Positions 7,868 through 16,020 of a stretch of 64,000 nt of DNA are shown in pieces. Source of the stretch: Polaribacter litorisediminis. Its GTDB lineage: Bacteria > Bacteroidota > Bacteroidia > Flavobacteriales > Flavobacteriaceae. The notes below the pieces were generated by a model. It saw only the letters and a list, made by a program, of their open reading frames with translations, ran no database searches and was not told the origin of the DNA. Position numbers and translations under genes: made by a program. Positions within the stretch are counted from its first letter, which is position 1; every line of letters starts with the position of its first letter. The stretch is from the NCBI RefSeq assembly GCF_019968605.1, contig NZ_CP082966.1:1289001-1353000 (forward strand), given 5' to 3'.

Positions 7868-8812
7868 TTATGAAGTAATTTGTAAAAGTTTTTTGGATTC
7901 GTTTTGGTATAAGAAACTATATTTTTTTGAGCCTCCTAGATAAGAAATATCATTTCTTATTTGTCCATAAAAATTAAGCTGATTTTCTAAAACTTCTTTT
8001 CCTTTTTGCGAAAGCTTTACCGGATTAAAGGAAGAAAAAAGTTTACCTAAATCATTGATGCTATGCTCATATTGAATATCACCAAAACCAAAAACGTTTT
8101 TTTGTTTTGTTAAAATAGAAATGAATTGTTTTTTTGAAGTAATTTTTTGATTATCTGCAGTTTTTAAAATAGTGTTTTCAATAGTATTCAGTCCGTTTTT
8201 GATAGATGGAAACCGTTGTAAGTGAGCCTCTATTGCCGATGCTAAATATTGAAAAGGTGACATCGGATTAAATTTATAAACCGTTTCTAAGCGCAAAGGA
8301 GAATCAGAACAATATAATTGCCAAATATAATCTGCATATGCAATGTCATCTTTTGTAAGCTCAATTCTATTTTTAAAATGACTTTGTATTTGTTTTTCAT
8401 TCAGTTCAGATAAACCAAACATTTTTTTTGAATTTCCAACTTTTCCGCTGCAAACTAAAGAAATATGATATCCTTCTCGGTAGCGTTTTAGCCAACTAAT
8501 TATGGCTAGCATGTTTATTTGACAAAACAAGTCATACTCAAACCACAAAACAATTTCTTTTGGATTCTTTTTCTTACAAAGGCTTCTATATTCTTTTAAA
8601 GTATAATCTATAAATTTTTGTTTACTAACTTTATAAGTAGTTTTAAAAAAATCGAACCTATTTCTCCAAAAATCTTCACTTCCAACATCACTAGTTGTTT
8701 TTCCTTCGCAAAGCATTTCTCTCCAAGTAATAAAGTCTCCTGAAAACTTTAATTTCTTAAGATAATTGGTTGTACTATCTCCGTTTGTTATGTGCAAAAT
8801 TGAACTCTTCAT
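7868..8812 (-). CDS. DUF1835 domain-containing protein
   Basis: The N-terminus ILHITNGDSTTNYLKKL near residues 5-21 is the characteristic DUF1835 opening. The middle has EIVLWFEYDLFCQINMLAII and LVCSGK, which look like a Rossmann-type alternation of strand and helix. The C-terminal half is helical and matches the usual two-domain DUF1835/DUF3658-like layout, with 314 residues in total. No biochemical role is established that I know of. It is second in the cluster, 49 bases after the SUI1-like gene, and its stop abuts the phosphorylase ATG. The pairing of a nucleotide-type fold with a phosphorylase suggests a nucleotide or RNA link, but this is only inference. Confidence 0.85.
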   Translation of the reverse strand: MKSSILHITNGDSTTNYLKKLKFSGDFITWREMLCEGKTTSDVGSEDFWRNRFDFFKTTYKVSKQKFIDYTLKEYRSLCKKKNPKEIVLWFEYDLFCQINMLAIISWLKRYREGYHISLVCSGKVGNSKKMFGLSELNEKQIQSHFKNRIELTKDDIAYADYIWQLYCSDSPLRLETVYKFNPMSPFQYLASAIEAHLQRFPSIKNGLNTIENTILKTADNQKITSKKQFISILTKQKNVFGFGDIQYEHSINDLGKLFSSFNPVKLSQKGKEVLENQLNFYGQIRNDISYLGGSKKYSFLYQNESKKLLQITS

Positions 8813-8861
8813 AATCTAAAAATAATGATTGTACTATTATACTGATATGTATTGCTGATCA

Positions 8862-9185
8862 TCAGCCACCAACACGTTTTACTTTAAAGCCTTTATCCTT
8901 TAATAGGGTCATTATTTGATCCCTAAAATCACCTTGAATAATTATTTTATCATCTTTAAAACTACCACCAACAGAAAATTTTGTTTTAATTTCTTTTGCT
9001 AATATTTTAAAGTCTGAAGTTGCCCCCGTATATCCTTCTATAATAGTAATCGGTTTTCCTTTACGTTTTTCATACTTGCAAAGAATTGGGTCGTCTTGTA
9101 ACCATATTGTTGATTTTTCGACTTCTGGTTCAATCGTTTCCTCATGATCTGGAAATAAATTTTTTAACTGATCTTTGAAATCCAT
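8862..9185 (-). CDS. SUI1/YciH-like translation initiation factor
   Basis: The protein has 107 residues, matching bacterial eIF1/SUI1 homologues (YciH). The SUI1 core lies at residues ~40-107: an RKGKPITIIEGYTG strand region, then ILAKEIKTKFSVGGSFK and IIQGDFRDQIMTLL, ending in KGFKVKRVGG. These proteins are related to factors that check start-codon fidelity; in bacteria the role is not settled. It is the first gene of the four-gene cluster and is separated from the DUF1835 gene by 49 bases. A short hairpin with TTTCC/GGAAA arms (9200-9214) stands just upstream of the ATG. Confidence 0.88.
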   Translation of the reverse strand: MDFKDQLKNLFPDHEETIEPEVEKSTIWLQDDPILCKYEKRKGKPITIIEGYTGATSDFKILAKEIKTKFSVGGSFKDDKIIIQGDFRDQIMTLLKDKGFKVKRVGG

Positions 9186-9305
9186 AATAGCTATTTTAGT
9201 TTCCTCGAAGGAAAAAAATCATAATATAGTACTCATAATTTAAATGAGATTATTGTCTTTATTTTTATTGTAAACCTACGTGTTCCTTTGCTCGCTGAGA
9301 AAAAG

Positions 9306-10256
9306 TTAGGATGGTCGTAAACCTAATTCTTTTAAACGTTCCTCTAAAAATTCTCCTGCAGTTATATCATCAAACTGTTTCGGATTTTTTTTATCAATAC
9401 AATTCTCTAAAACATCTAGTTTCATTTCAGAAACAGGATGCATAAAAAACGGAATAGAGTACCGCGAGGTTCCCCACATTTCTTTTGGCGGATTCACCAC
9501 TCTATGAATCGTAGATTTTAATTTATTGTTACTATGTCGAGATAACATATCTCCCACATTAATCATCAACTCATCGGGCGCTGCCATAGCATCAATCCAA
9601 TCTCCTTCAAGATTCTGAACTTGCAATCCTTTTCCTTGGGCGCCCATTAATAAAGTTATTAAATTAATATCTCCATGCGCTGCTGCTCTTTCGGCACCTT
9701 TTGGCGCTGTTTTTATAGGCGGATAATGAATAGGTCTTAAAATACTATTGCCGTTTTTAATATACGTATCAAAGTAAGTTTCTTCTAAGCCTAAATGCAA
9801 TGCCAAAGAACGCAAAACAAACTTGGCTGTTTTTTCTAACATTTGATAGGTTTCTTTGCCAACTTTATTAAAATTTTGTAATTCTTTTACCTGAACATTT
9901 TCAGGATATTCTTCTGAATATTTAGATTCCGAGTCTACATACTGACCAAAGTGCCAGAATTCTTTTAAATCACCCTCTTTTTTTCCTTTTGCAGATTCTT
10001 TTCCGAAAGAAACATAGCCTCTTTGCCCTCCAATTCCTGGAATTTCATATTTTTCTTTTATTGAAGTTGGTAAATCAAAAAATTGCTTAATTTCTGAATA
10101 TAAACTTTCAACCAATTCATCATTTAAAAAATGACCTTTTAAAGCTACAAAGCCAATGGTTTCATACGCATGACCAATTTGGTCTATAAATTTTTGTTTT
10201 CTGCTTTGATCATCCGATAAAAAATCGGCCAAATTAACGCTAGGTATTTTGTTCAT
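9306..10256 (-). CDS. Isopenicillin N synthase-family Fe(II) dioxygenase
   Basis: The 316-residue protein has the DIOX_N domain at residues ~4-120 (IPSVNLADFL, GFVALKGH) and a 2OG-Fe(II) oxygenase domain at ~165-285. The iron ligands are the HGD in AAHGDINLITLL and the later His in KSTIHRVV, followed by the RYSIPFF arginine that would bind 2-oxoglutarate or substrate carboxylate. Enzymes of this kind oxidise or desaturate small molecules; plants and fungi use them widely, and bacterial members are mostly uncharacterised. It stands alone: 120 bases after it comes the SUI1 gene, and about 117 bases separate it from the next gene upstream. Substrate unknown. Confidence 0.9.
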   Translation of the reverse strand: MNKIPSVNLADFLSDDQSRKQKFIDQIGHAYETIGFVALKGHFLNDELVESLYSEIKQFFDLPTSIKEKYEIPGIGGQRGYVSFGKESAKGKKEGDLKEFWHFGQYVDSESKYSEEYPENVQVKELQNFNKVGKETYQMLEKTAKFVLRSLALHLGLEETYFDTYIKNGNSILRPIHYPPIKTAPKGAERAAAHGDINLITLLMGAQGKGLQVQNLEGDWIDAMAAPDELMINVGDMLSRHSNNKLKSTIHRVVNPPKEMWGTSRYSIPFFMHPVSEMKLDVLENCIDKKNPKQFDDITAGEFLEERLKELGLRPS

Positions 10257-10373
10257 TCTAGTTTAAATTTTGAAAACCTTAAAGTTACAAAAAAAAATGA
10301 TTTTTAAATTTATAAATATAATAAAGCTCTTAATATGTTTTTATTTTGAAAAATTTAGAGATTTTCTTGGGTA

Positions 10374-11087
10374 TTATTTTTTTGTAAACGGAATTAAATA
10401 ACTTAAAGTGTAATTAAAACCAAAGCCCGTTCCACTTTCAAAAATTCTATTAAAGCCAGGGGAATACAAGGTTTTAAAGTTTTCAGGTTCTTTTACACTC
10501 ATTAAAATTTTATATGAAACACTGATACTTACAAATAAATTATGATAAGTTTCTACTTTAAGACCTACTAAAAATTCTGACCATTGTGCATTTAATGCAG
10601 ATGCTGTGGTGGGCGTTAAAATTGTATTTGCAGGAAAATAATTGGTGTTTACATTTGGGGTATAACTGTTTAAAGTCTGATCAAAAAGACCAATCCCGTA
10701 ACGATAACCCGTAAAAATTTCGTTATTCATATCTAACCAATTCTCATAGGCATTGTAGTTAAACCCTACCCGAAAGTAATTTCCTTTTGCGGTTGAATTT
10801 GTATAATCTTCAATAGATGTTTTTTCCTCAAAACCAAATTCTGCAGCAATATAAAATTTTTTAGAAATACGATAATCACCAACAATTTCCAAACCATCAT
10901 AAGCACTGGAGATACTCCCTAATATGGGTTTACTAATATCAATTCCTAAACGAATTCCGTAAGGAGATTTATAAATAATAGAATCTTTAGGGATGGGTAA
11001 TGTTTCTTTTTTTTGTGCTTGCCCCATTACATTAACAACCACAAAAAGAAAGAGAATACTAATGAAATATTTGTACATGAGCTTCAT
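10374..11087 (-). CDS. DUF6048 family outer-membrane-type protein
   Basis: The 237-residue protein has an N-terminal signal peptide (ISILFLFVVVNVMG, cut near GQAQK). The rest is built of alternating amphipathic strands with repeated aromatic ends and finishes in LSYLIPFTKK, like a small beta-barrel. DUF6048 is a Bacteroidota family found next to DUF6452 and rlmD. The start may be the ATG at 11087 or 11078; either overlaps the 3' end of the DUF6452 gene by 20-29 bases, so the two are co-translated. Function is unknown. Confidence 0.82.
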   Translation of the reverse strand: MKLMYKYFISILFLFVVVNVMGQAQKKETLPIPKDSIIYKSPYGIRLGIDISKPILGSISSAYDGLEIVGDYRISKKFYIAAEFGFEEKTSIEDYTNSTAKGNYFRVGFNYNAYENWLDMNNEIFTGYRYGIGLFDQTLNSYTPNVNTNYFPANTILTPTTASALNAQWSEFLVGLKVETYHNLFVSISVSYKILMSVKEPENFKTLYSPGFNRIFESGTGFGFNYTLSYLIPFTKK

Positions 11088-11514
11088 TTTGCTGGTCTAT
11101 TGTTGTTAAAGTTTCTGGAGTAAAATCGGTAATCCAAGTGTTATCCGATGAAAACCTCAAATCATTAAAAATCACTTTAAAACCACAAGAGCGAGAAACA
11201 TATTCCTCTTGAGGAGTATATTGTACTGTAAACTGATTCACAACATTATTTTTAGAGAAATTATAAATAGTTTCTGTTGCCAATCCATTTAAAGGAATTA
11301 CCAAAGAATCTGTGCTTATATCACTAAAAATACTGTCTTTTCCTTCTGCCCAAACATAAAAAGTATTCACCTCTTTTAATGTTTCTCTATTGCTTGCATC
11401 ATAAAAACGAACAATTAATTTGGGAGTAATCGGATTTTGAATACAAAAATCATCTTTTTCACAAGCTGAAAAAATGATAAAAATTAGGAATATAAAAAGC
11501 AGAATTTTTTTCAT
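11059..11514 (-). CDS. DUF6452 family lipoprotein
   Basis: The predicted lipoprotein begins MKKILLFIFLIFIIFSACEKDDFC, with FSAC as lipobox. The mature protein opens with EKDDFCIQNPITPKLIVRF, the typical DUF6452 start. The remainder is beta-rich, about 130 residues. I use the ATG at 11514 because the alternative at 11535 would overlap phhB and spoil the signal peptide. The gene follows the phhB stop by four bases and overlaps the DUF6048 gene, so phhB-DUF6452-DUF6048 form one operon. Role unknown, probably a periplasm-facing partner of the DUF6048 protein. Confidence 0.83.
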   Translation of the reverse strand: MKKILLFIFLIFIIFSACEKDDFCIQNPITPKLIVRFYDASNRETLKEVNTFYVWAEGKDSIFSDISTDSLVIPLNGLATETIYNFSKNNVVNQFTVQYTPQEEYVSRSCGFKVIFNDLRFSSDNTWITDFTPETLTTIDQQNEAHVQIFH

Positions 11515-11518
11515 AAGA

Positions 11519-11815
11519 TTAGTCTTCCTCTTCAACTTCTACAATTAGATTAATGGCCTCCGCTAGTTTAAAATCTAATTCGGTTACACCATTGGCATCA
11601 TGCGTAGTTAAAGTAATGTCTAAGGTATTGTAAATGTTTGTCCATTCCGGATGATGATTTAAAGCTTCACATTCAAAGGCAATTCTGTTCATAGCAGACA
11701 TACAATCTTTAAAGTTGTCAAACTCAAAATCGGTATGCAAAGCATCATCATAATACTCCCAATCTATAAGATTTTCTAATTTTTTGTTTATTTCGAATTC
11801 TGTAAGTTTTTTCAT
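11519..11815 (-). CDS. phhB: Pterin-4a-carbinolamine dehydratase
   Basis: Dehydratase that recycles 4a-hydroxytetrahydrobiopterin formed by aromatic amino acid hydroxylases. It has 98 residues, the family length. The active-site signature CEALNHHPEWTNIYN (residues ~49-63) with the tandem histidines, and LTTHDANGVTELDFKLA with the third histidine, are intact. No phenylalanine hydroxylase gene is in the window. A TAAATTTG box at 11901-11908 on the minus strand can be its promoter. It begins an operon with the DUF6452 and DUF6048 genes. Confidence 0.93.
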   Translation of the reverse strand: MKKLTEFEINKKLENLIDWEYYDDALHTDFEFDNFKDCMSAMNRIAFECEALNHHPEWTNIYNTLDITLTTHDANGVTELDFKLAEAINLIVEVEEED

Positions 11816-11900
11816 TTTTAATAAATTTTTATTTGATTGGCTATTTAATGATACCTTTAATGATTCTATATTTTTATTTGTTTCCTTTTGAATTTCTTGA

Positions 11901-11908
11901 CAAATTTA
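11901..11908 (-). promoter_or_regulatory. -7 element before phhB
   Basis: On the minus strand this reads TAAATTTG, a full match to TAnnTTTG. No clear TTG lies at the right distance upstream. It lies in the stretch between phhB and the rlmD 3' remnant. Confidence 0.4.
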
Positions 11909-11995
11909 CAAATTTGATTAGTTTTCTAATTTTTTATCTTCCTAAAGTGTCATGATTTTAAGAAATAAACCTTAATCCTTTTTAAATTATAATGT

Positions 11996-12235
11996 CATTT
12001 AACACTTCTTAAACAAAACCACCGTTTCTATATGACTTGTATGCGGAAATTGATCTACCAAACTTATTTTTTTAATTTGATATCCCGCTTCTCGCAATAG
12101 CTCTGTATTTCTAGCTTGCGTTGCTGGGTTGCAAGAAACATACACCATTCTTTCTGCATATAAATTGATGATTTTTTGCAACGTTTTTGGTGCAATTCCT
12201 GCTCTCGCAGGATCTAAAATAATCGTTTTTATTTT
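11996..12235 (-). pseudogene. Duplicated 3' end of rlmD (remnant)
   Basis: This 240-base stretch aligns without gaps to the 3' end of the intact rlmD at 12862-13101. I count 14 differences over the 237 aligned coding bases, about 94% identity. It encodes the last part of the methyltransferase (IINLYAERMVYVSCNPATQA onwards to the stop at 11999). It has no start of its own and no RlmD core, so it is not a functional enzyme. The homology ends exactly where the ParE stop codon is read (12229-12235). It and the intact gene flank the ParDE module. Confidence 0.92.
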
Positions 12236-12537
12236 ATTTTTAAATGTTTTGGCATATCTCTACTTCCATGCAATACTCTAATAATTATTAAATTATTGAT
12301 GTCTATTTTATAAAAGATAATATGTTTTTTAATAGGGATACTAAATACGTTTTCTTTAATGTCATTTCTTAATCTTCCTAAATTTGGTTGTTTGCATAAC
12401 TTCAAAAATAGATCTTCAATATTTAATAAATATACTATCGCTTGTTCTTGGTTATGCCTTTGTTCTGTATAATCAAAGATATCTTCTAAATCAGCATCCG
12501 TTTCATTTGTTAACTCATAATTTTTGATAATAGGCAT
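12229..12537 (-). CDS. parE: ParE/RelE-family toxin
   Basis: Toxin of 102 residues. It shows the ParE pattern: an N-terminal helix with LEDIFDYTEQRHNQEQA, the strand pair LGRLRNDIKENVFSIPIKKHIIFYKID, and the end IIIRVLHGSRDMPKHLKI. Such toxins poison gyrase or, in RelE relatives, cut mRNA; IIIRVLHGSRD favours ParE. It follows the antitoxin gene by one base. Its stop codon lies within the 7 bases that overlap the rlmD remnant, so the tail of the reading frame borrows remnant sequence. Confidence 0.88.
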   Translation of the reverse strand: MPIIKNYELTNETDADLEDIFDYTEQRHNQEQAIVYLLNIEDLFLKLCKQPNLGRLRNDIKENVFSIPIKKHIIFYKIDINNLIIIRVLHGSRDMPKHLKIK

Positions 12538-12538
12538 A

Positions 12539-12763
12539 CTATTTATTACGTTTCGAATCTATAATATCCTGAACAGTACGTTTACTTATTCCACTTTCAA
12601 ACCCTTTGTCAATAGCTGCTTTTAAATCGTTGATAACTTTATTTCTATAAATTGTATGAAGACGTAATGCATCTCTAATAACTTCACTGTTATTTTGATA
12701 CTCTCCAGATTTTACTTGAGTAGTTATGTATTCTTCTTGTTGCTTTGTAAAACTAATATTCAT
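12539..12763 (-). CDS. parD: ParD-family antitoxin
   Basis: The 74-residue protein begins with a ribbon-helix-helix domain (MNISFTKQQEEYITTQVKSG, then NNSEVIRDALRLHTI) and ends in a basic, helical toxin-binding tail (GISKRTVQDIIDSKRNK). ParD proteins bind ParE and, through the RHH dimer, repress their own operon. It is the first gene of the pair, as usual, with the toxin ATG one base after its stop. A near-perfect palindrome at 12799-12825 lies 36 bases upstream and is the likely operator. Confidence 0.88.
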   Translation of the reverse strand: MNISFTKQQEEYITTQVKSGEYQNNSEVIRDALRLHTIYRNKVINDLKAAIDKGFESGISKRTVQDIIDSKRNK

Positions 12764-12798
12764 AATGTTAACTTATTTGAGCTATAAAAATAGGAATA

Positions 12799-12825
12799 AT
12801 ATCTATATTTAGCAAATATGGATAT
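12799..12825 (-). promoter_or_regulatory. Palindromic operator of parDE
   Basis: ATATCTATATTT at 12799-12810 and AAATATGGATAT at 12814-12825 form a 12-bp inverted repeat with one mismatch and a 3-base centre. The minus strand also contains CATATTTG, one base from the -7 consensus, inside the repeat. A dimeric RHH antitoxin bound here would cover the promoter. Confidence 0.55.
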
Positions 12826-12861
12826 TTTTTCGATTTAAAATTTTATTTCTAAACCAATAAA

Positions 12862-13101
12862 CATTTAACACTTCTCAAACAATACTACAGTTTCTATATG
12901 ACTTGTATGCGGAAATTGATCTACCAAACTTATTTTTTTAATTTGATATCCTGCTTCTCGCAACAATTCTGTATCTCTGGCTTGTGTTGCTGGGTTGCAA
13001 GAAACATACACCATTCTATCCGCATTTAAATTGATGATTTTTTGCAACGTTTTTGGTGCAATTCCTGCTCTCGCAGGATCTAAAATAATCGTTTTTATTT
13101 T
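12862..13101 (-). repeat. Intact-side copy of the rlmD 3' repeat
   Basis: Direct repeat partner of 11996-12235; offset is exactly 866 bases with no gaps. The two copies bracket the ParDE genes. Confidence 0.9.
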
Positions 13102-14319
13102 GTCTTGATATTCTGGATGCGCCGTTAAGAATTTCCCAACATCCGCAGCATAAAACTTTAAACCATCTATATTGTTTCTTTTAGCATTTTTTTGAGCATC
13201 TTCAATAGCAGATGCCACAATATCAACGCCTACTATTTTTGCATTATTGCTTTTAGAGGCTACAATTTGTCCGATAGTTCCTGTTCCACAAAATAAATCC
13301 ATTACAACAGTATTGTCAACTTTAGTAGTGTCTTCTAAAACATATTCAACAACTTTATGATATAATTTCTCTGCACATTTAGGATTGGTTTGAAAAAAGC
13401 TTTTCATACTGATTTCAAAATTTAAACCTAACAATTCTTCTACTATTTTGTCTTTACCATAAACAAGGTTTACACTTCCTGAGGTTGCGATGGTTCTATC
13501 GCCAGTTTCGTCATTAATAGTATGCAACAAACCTGCTAAACGTTTTCCGAAAATTTCTTTTAGAAAGTTGGCAAATTTATCCAAATCAAACTTGTTTAAA
13601 TCTGCAGAAGTAGTCACCAAATTACATAACAACTCGTCTGTTTTAAAAGATTTACGAACTACAAAATATCGAAAGAAACCTGTTTTTTTTGGTCCATGCC
13701 AAGGTTCTAAACCCGTTTCTTGGCAATATTTTCTAATATCTATAAGATGATCCTCCATTTGTTTATCAAACAATCCAGAATCTTTGTTTAAATTATCGCC
13801 CATCCACCAAACACCACGTCTTTTAAAACCGAGTGTAAATTCGTCTTTGTCTGTTTTGTTAATTCTATCATAACCAATGGCAGAGAAACCATATTCCATT
13901 TTATTTCGATAATGAAACACGTTCGGCGATGCTATAAATTCATCAAATAAATCTTCAATATTTTCAACCTTACCAATACGTTTAAATAAAGATAACGTAC
14001 TTTCTTTTTTATATTGATGTTGTAATTCTATTGGCAATTGAATATAAGGTGCACCAGGAATATCTTGAAAAGGAACTTCAACTTCATCTTTCGAAGGCTC
14101 AAGAACATCAATTAATTTAGCTTCTGCATAATTTTTGCTCGTCTTGCTAATTTGCGCTTTTACCAATTGACCTGGCAATGTATTCGGAACAAAAACGACA
14201 AAGCTACCTTCGTCAGATTTTATTCTTGCAATTCCTTTTCCTCCAAAAGCGTAATCCTCAATTTGTAATTCTAAAACTTGATTCTTTTTTACAAATTTAT
14301 TTCGTTCTCTACGTGGCAT
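12865..14319 (-). CDS. rlmD: 23S rRNA (uracil-1939-C5)-methyltransferase RlmD
   Basis: RNA methyltransferase of 484 residues. It has an N-terminal TRAM domain (QVLELQIEDYAFGGKGIARI, residues ~13-32) and the RumA-type SAM domain at 300-484: VVMDLFCGTGTIG for SAM binding, IILDPARAGI, and VSCNPATQA with the catalytic cysteine. The last motif is near the end of the protein, so the C-terminal 80 residues, present twice here, include the nucleophile. The enzyme methylates uridine 1939 of 23S rRNA (RumA) or a related site. No Fe-S cysteine cluster like that of E. coli RumA is obvious in the N-terminal half. It is transcribed towards parDE. Confidence 0.93.
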   Translation of the reverse strand: MPRRERNKFVKKNQVLELQIEDYAFGGKGIARIKSDEGSFVVFVPNTLPGQLVKAQISKTSKNYAEAKLIDVLEPSKDEVEVPFQDIPGAPYIQLPIELQHQYKKESTLSLFKRIGKVENIEDLFDEFIASPNVFHYRNKMEYGFSAIGYDRINKTDKDEFTLGFKRRGVWWMGDNLNKDSGLFDKQMEDHLIDIRKYCQETGLEPWHGPKKTGFFRYFVVRKSFKTDELLCNLVTTSADLNKFDLDKFANFLKEIFGKRLAGLLHTINDETGDRTIATSGSVNLVYGKDKIVEELLGLNFEISMKSFFQTNPKCAEKLYHKVVEYVLEDTTKVDNTVVMDLFCGTGTIGQIVASKSNNAKIVGVDIVASAIEDAQKNAKRNNIDGLKFYAADVGKFLTAHPEYQDKIKTIILDPARAGIAPKTLQKIINLNADRMVYVSCNPATQARDTELLREAGYQIKKISLVDQFPHTSHIETVVLFEKC

Positions 14320-14371
14320 TTTCTGTTATTTATAGGCTTGCAAAATTAGGTAAAATATAGTGTGATAAAAC

Positions 14372-14402
14372 AAAAAAACTACTCAATTGAGTAGTCTTTT
14401 TT
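14372..14402 (-). terminator. Terminator after the OmpA-like gene
   Basis: A perfect palindrome ACTACTCAATTGAGTAGT at 14378-14395 is flanked by A6 and a T6 run. It lies between the 3' end of the OmpA-like gene and the rlmD start and works on both strands. Confidence 0.8.
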
Positions 14403-14420
14403 ACCGAAGAAATCTTTTAT

Positions 14421-15116
14421 TTATTGTTTTACTTCTTTTTTAGCTTCTTGAATCATTTGTTCATTGGCAACAATGGCAAATTCTACACGTCTGTTTTTAC
14501 TTCTACCTTCCGCCGTTTCATTTGTTGCAATAGGATCATTAATCCCCATTCCTTTTGTTTCAAATCTAGCAATATCAATACCATTGGATGCCAAATAATT
14601 TTTTACGGAGTTTGCTCTTTTTCCTGAAAGCACCTGATTAAATTCAACAGGACCTGTGCTATCCGTGTAGCCGTAAATAATAATATTTGTATTTTCATAA
14701 TTGTTAAAAACAGGAACTAACTTCATCAAATTTGCTTTTGATGTTGATGATAAAGTTGCTTTATTGGTGTCAAATCTAATGGCGTTTTCACCTAAAGTTA
14801 ACATAATACCTTCGCCAACTCTTTCTACTTCCGCTCCTGGTAAAGCTTCTTTAATTTCGCGGGCTTGTTTGTCCATTTTGTTACCAATAATACCACCAGT
14901 AACGCCACCGATAACGCCCCCCAATATAGCACCTAATTCAGAATTTTTTTTGTTACCAACATTGTTGCCAATGATACCGCCAATAATTGCTCCTGCTGCG
15001 GTGCCAATACCGGCACCTTTTTGAGTGTTATTTGCATTTTGAATAGCTTTACAAGAAGTAAATGTGCTTGCTGATAAAAGTAAAGCAACAAAACTATAAA
15101 TTATTGTTTTTTTCAT
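14421..15116 (-). CDS. OmpA-family lipoprotein with glycine-zipper domain
   Basis: The protein has 231 residues. The signal peptide ends with the lipobox STFTSC. Residues ~35-85 are a glycine-zipper stretch (GAGIGTAAGAIIGGIIGNNV and later GGVIGGVTGGIIGN), a membrane-inserting domain. Residues ~105-222 are an OmpA C-terminal peptidoglycan-binding domain with NIIIYGYTDSTG, LSGKRANSVKNYL and KNRRVEFAI; the conserved Asp and Arg that bind diaminopimelate are present. It should sit in the outer membrane and tie it to the cell wall. A lipocalin-like lipoprotein gene lies 18 bases upstream, in the same operon. Confidence 0.92.
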   Translation of the reverse strand: MKKTIIYSFVALLLSASTFTSCKAIQNANNTQKGAGIGTAAGAIIGGIIGNNVGNKKNSELGAILGGVIGGVTGGIIGNKMDKQAREIKEALPGAEVERVGEGIMLTLGENAIRFDTNKATLSSTSKANLMKLVPVFNNYENTNIIIYGYTDSTGPVEFNQVLSGKRANSVKNYLASNGIDIARFETKGMGINDPIATNETAEGRSKNRRVEFAIVANEQMIQEAKKEVKQ

Positions 15117-15134
15117 GATGTGTTTTTATTAAAA

Positions 15135-15614
15135 TTATTTTCTTCGGAATGAATAGGTTATGTTTTTTAGATCGCCTGCAACGTTAATGGTATCCACTAA
15201 ATCAAAACTGGTTGCTGTTACATTTTTTACAGCTAAGACAAAACCGTTGTTCACTTCTTTTGCCTTGTAAGTGTTAATTATTTTTAAGATAAAATTTCCA
15301 TCTTTGTTGATGTACCAAGTGATGGGAGAACTAAAATCTTTACAGTTACTATTCATGCTGTTCAATTTCATTTCACCTTTGTTGTTATTAGAAATAAAGC
15401 TCCAATCGCTGCCAATAAAACAATTAGAATCTTCTAAATTAAATGAATTTACCTTTAGATAATCCGATCCTGGAAAATTTATGGTGCTAATAGTCCAATT
15501 TCCTTTTAACATTCGCTCAGTTTTTTGATCTAATTTAGTATTTACTGTAGATGTTGATTTACAAGCAACAAATGCCGTTAAAAGTATCAAAATACATAAT
15601 TTTTTTTTCATCAT
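15135..15614 (-). CDS. Lipocalin-like lipoprotein
   Basis: Predicted lipoprotein (about 159 residues) with lipobox FVACKS. The mature part begins with a MLKGNWTISTINFPGSDYLKV stretch, the GxW strand typical of lipocalin-like DUF4488/lipocalin_4 families, and continues as short beta strands ending in NITYSFRRK. Ligand unknown. ATGs stand at 15614 and 15611. It is first in a two-gene operon with the OmpA-like lipoprotein. Confidence 0.8.
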   Translation of the reverse strand: MMKKKLCILILLTAFVACKSTSTVNTKLDQKTERMLKGNWTISTINFPGSDYLKVNSFNLEDSNCFIGSDWSFISNNNKGEMKLNSMNSNCKDFSSPITWYINKDGNFILKIINTYKAKEVNNGFVLAVKNVTATSFDLVDTINVAGDLKNITYSFRRK

Positions 15615-15979
15615 TTTTAATTATATTATTTTTTAATTATTATATAAGTATAATACGTCTTTTTTTTAGATTTAGCACTAGAACACAGAAAATATAAATA
15701 GTTAATTCAAAATTGTTTAATTATTGAATTATGCATGTTTAATGTAGTTGTTGAATTTAGAATACTTTTTATTTTAATAAGTTCTTTTTCCATGAAATCC
15801 CCTTTAAAACAATAATTTTATCTTCTTTTTAATGGTTAATCTTTTACAAGTCAATTATTTCTGTAATAAGCAGAAAAGAAGCCAAAAGAGTATGACTACT
15901 TTCAGAGAATATTTAGACTTAAAAAAACGGAAATCAACTTTTTTTTGACAAAGATAAGAAGTCCTTTGCTTCAGTAATG
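15615..15979. other. Intergenic region before rocD promoter
   Basis: A very AT-rich stretch between the divergent lipocalin-like gene and the rocD promoter. A 60-codon minus-strand frame crosses it (15855-16037), but it runs over the rocD promoter and leader and looks non-coding. I see no RNA gene or repeat here. Confidence 0.5.
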
Positions 15980-16008
15980 TTGGATACACTTTTTTTTTAT
16001 TACTTTTG
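15980..16008 (+). promoter_or_regulatory. rocD promoter
   Basis: TTG at 15980-15982, an 18-base spacer, then TACTTTTG at 16001-16008, a full match to TAnnTTTG. The transcript would begin near 16015 and carry a leader of about 100 bases. Confidence 0.65.
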
Positions 16009-16020
16009 TTAAACTCCGAG

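Noticed and set aside
14701..15024. Plus-strand Pro-rich frame over the OmpA-like gene
   Set aside because: It is the antisense shadow of the glycine-zipper codons; no start signal or homology pattern.
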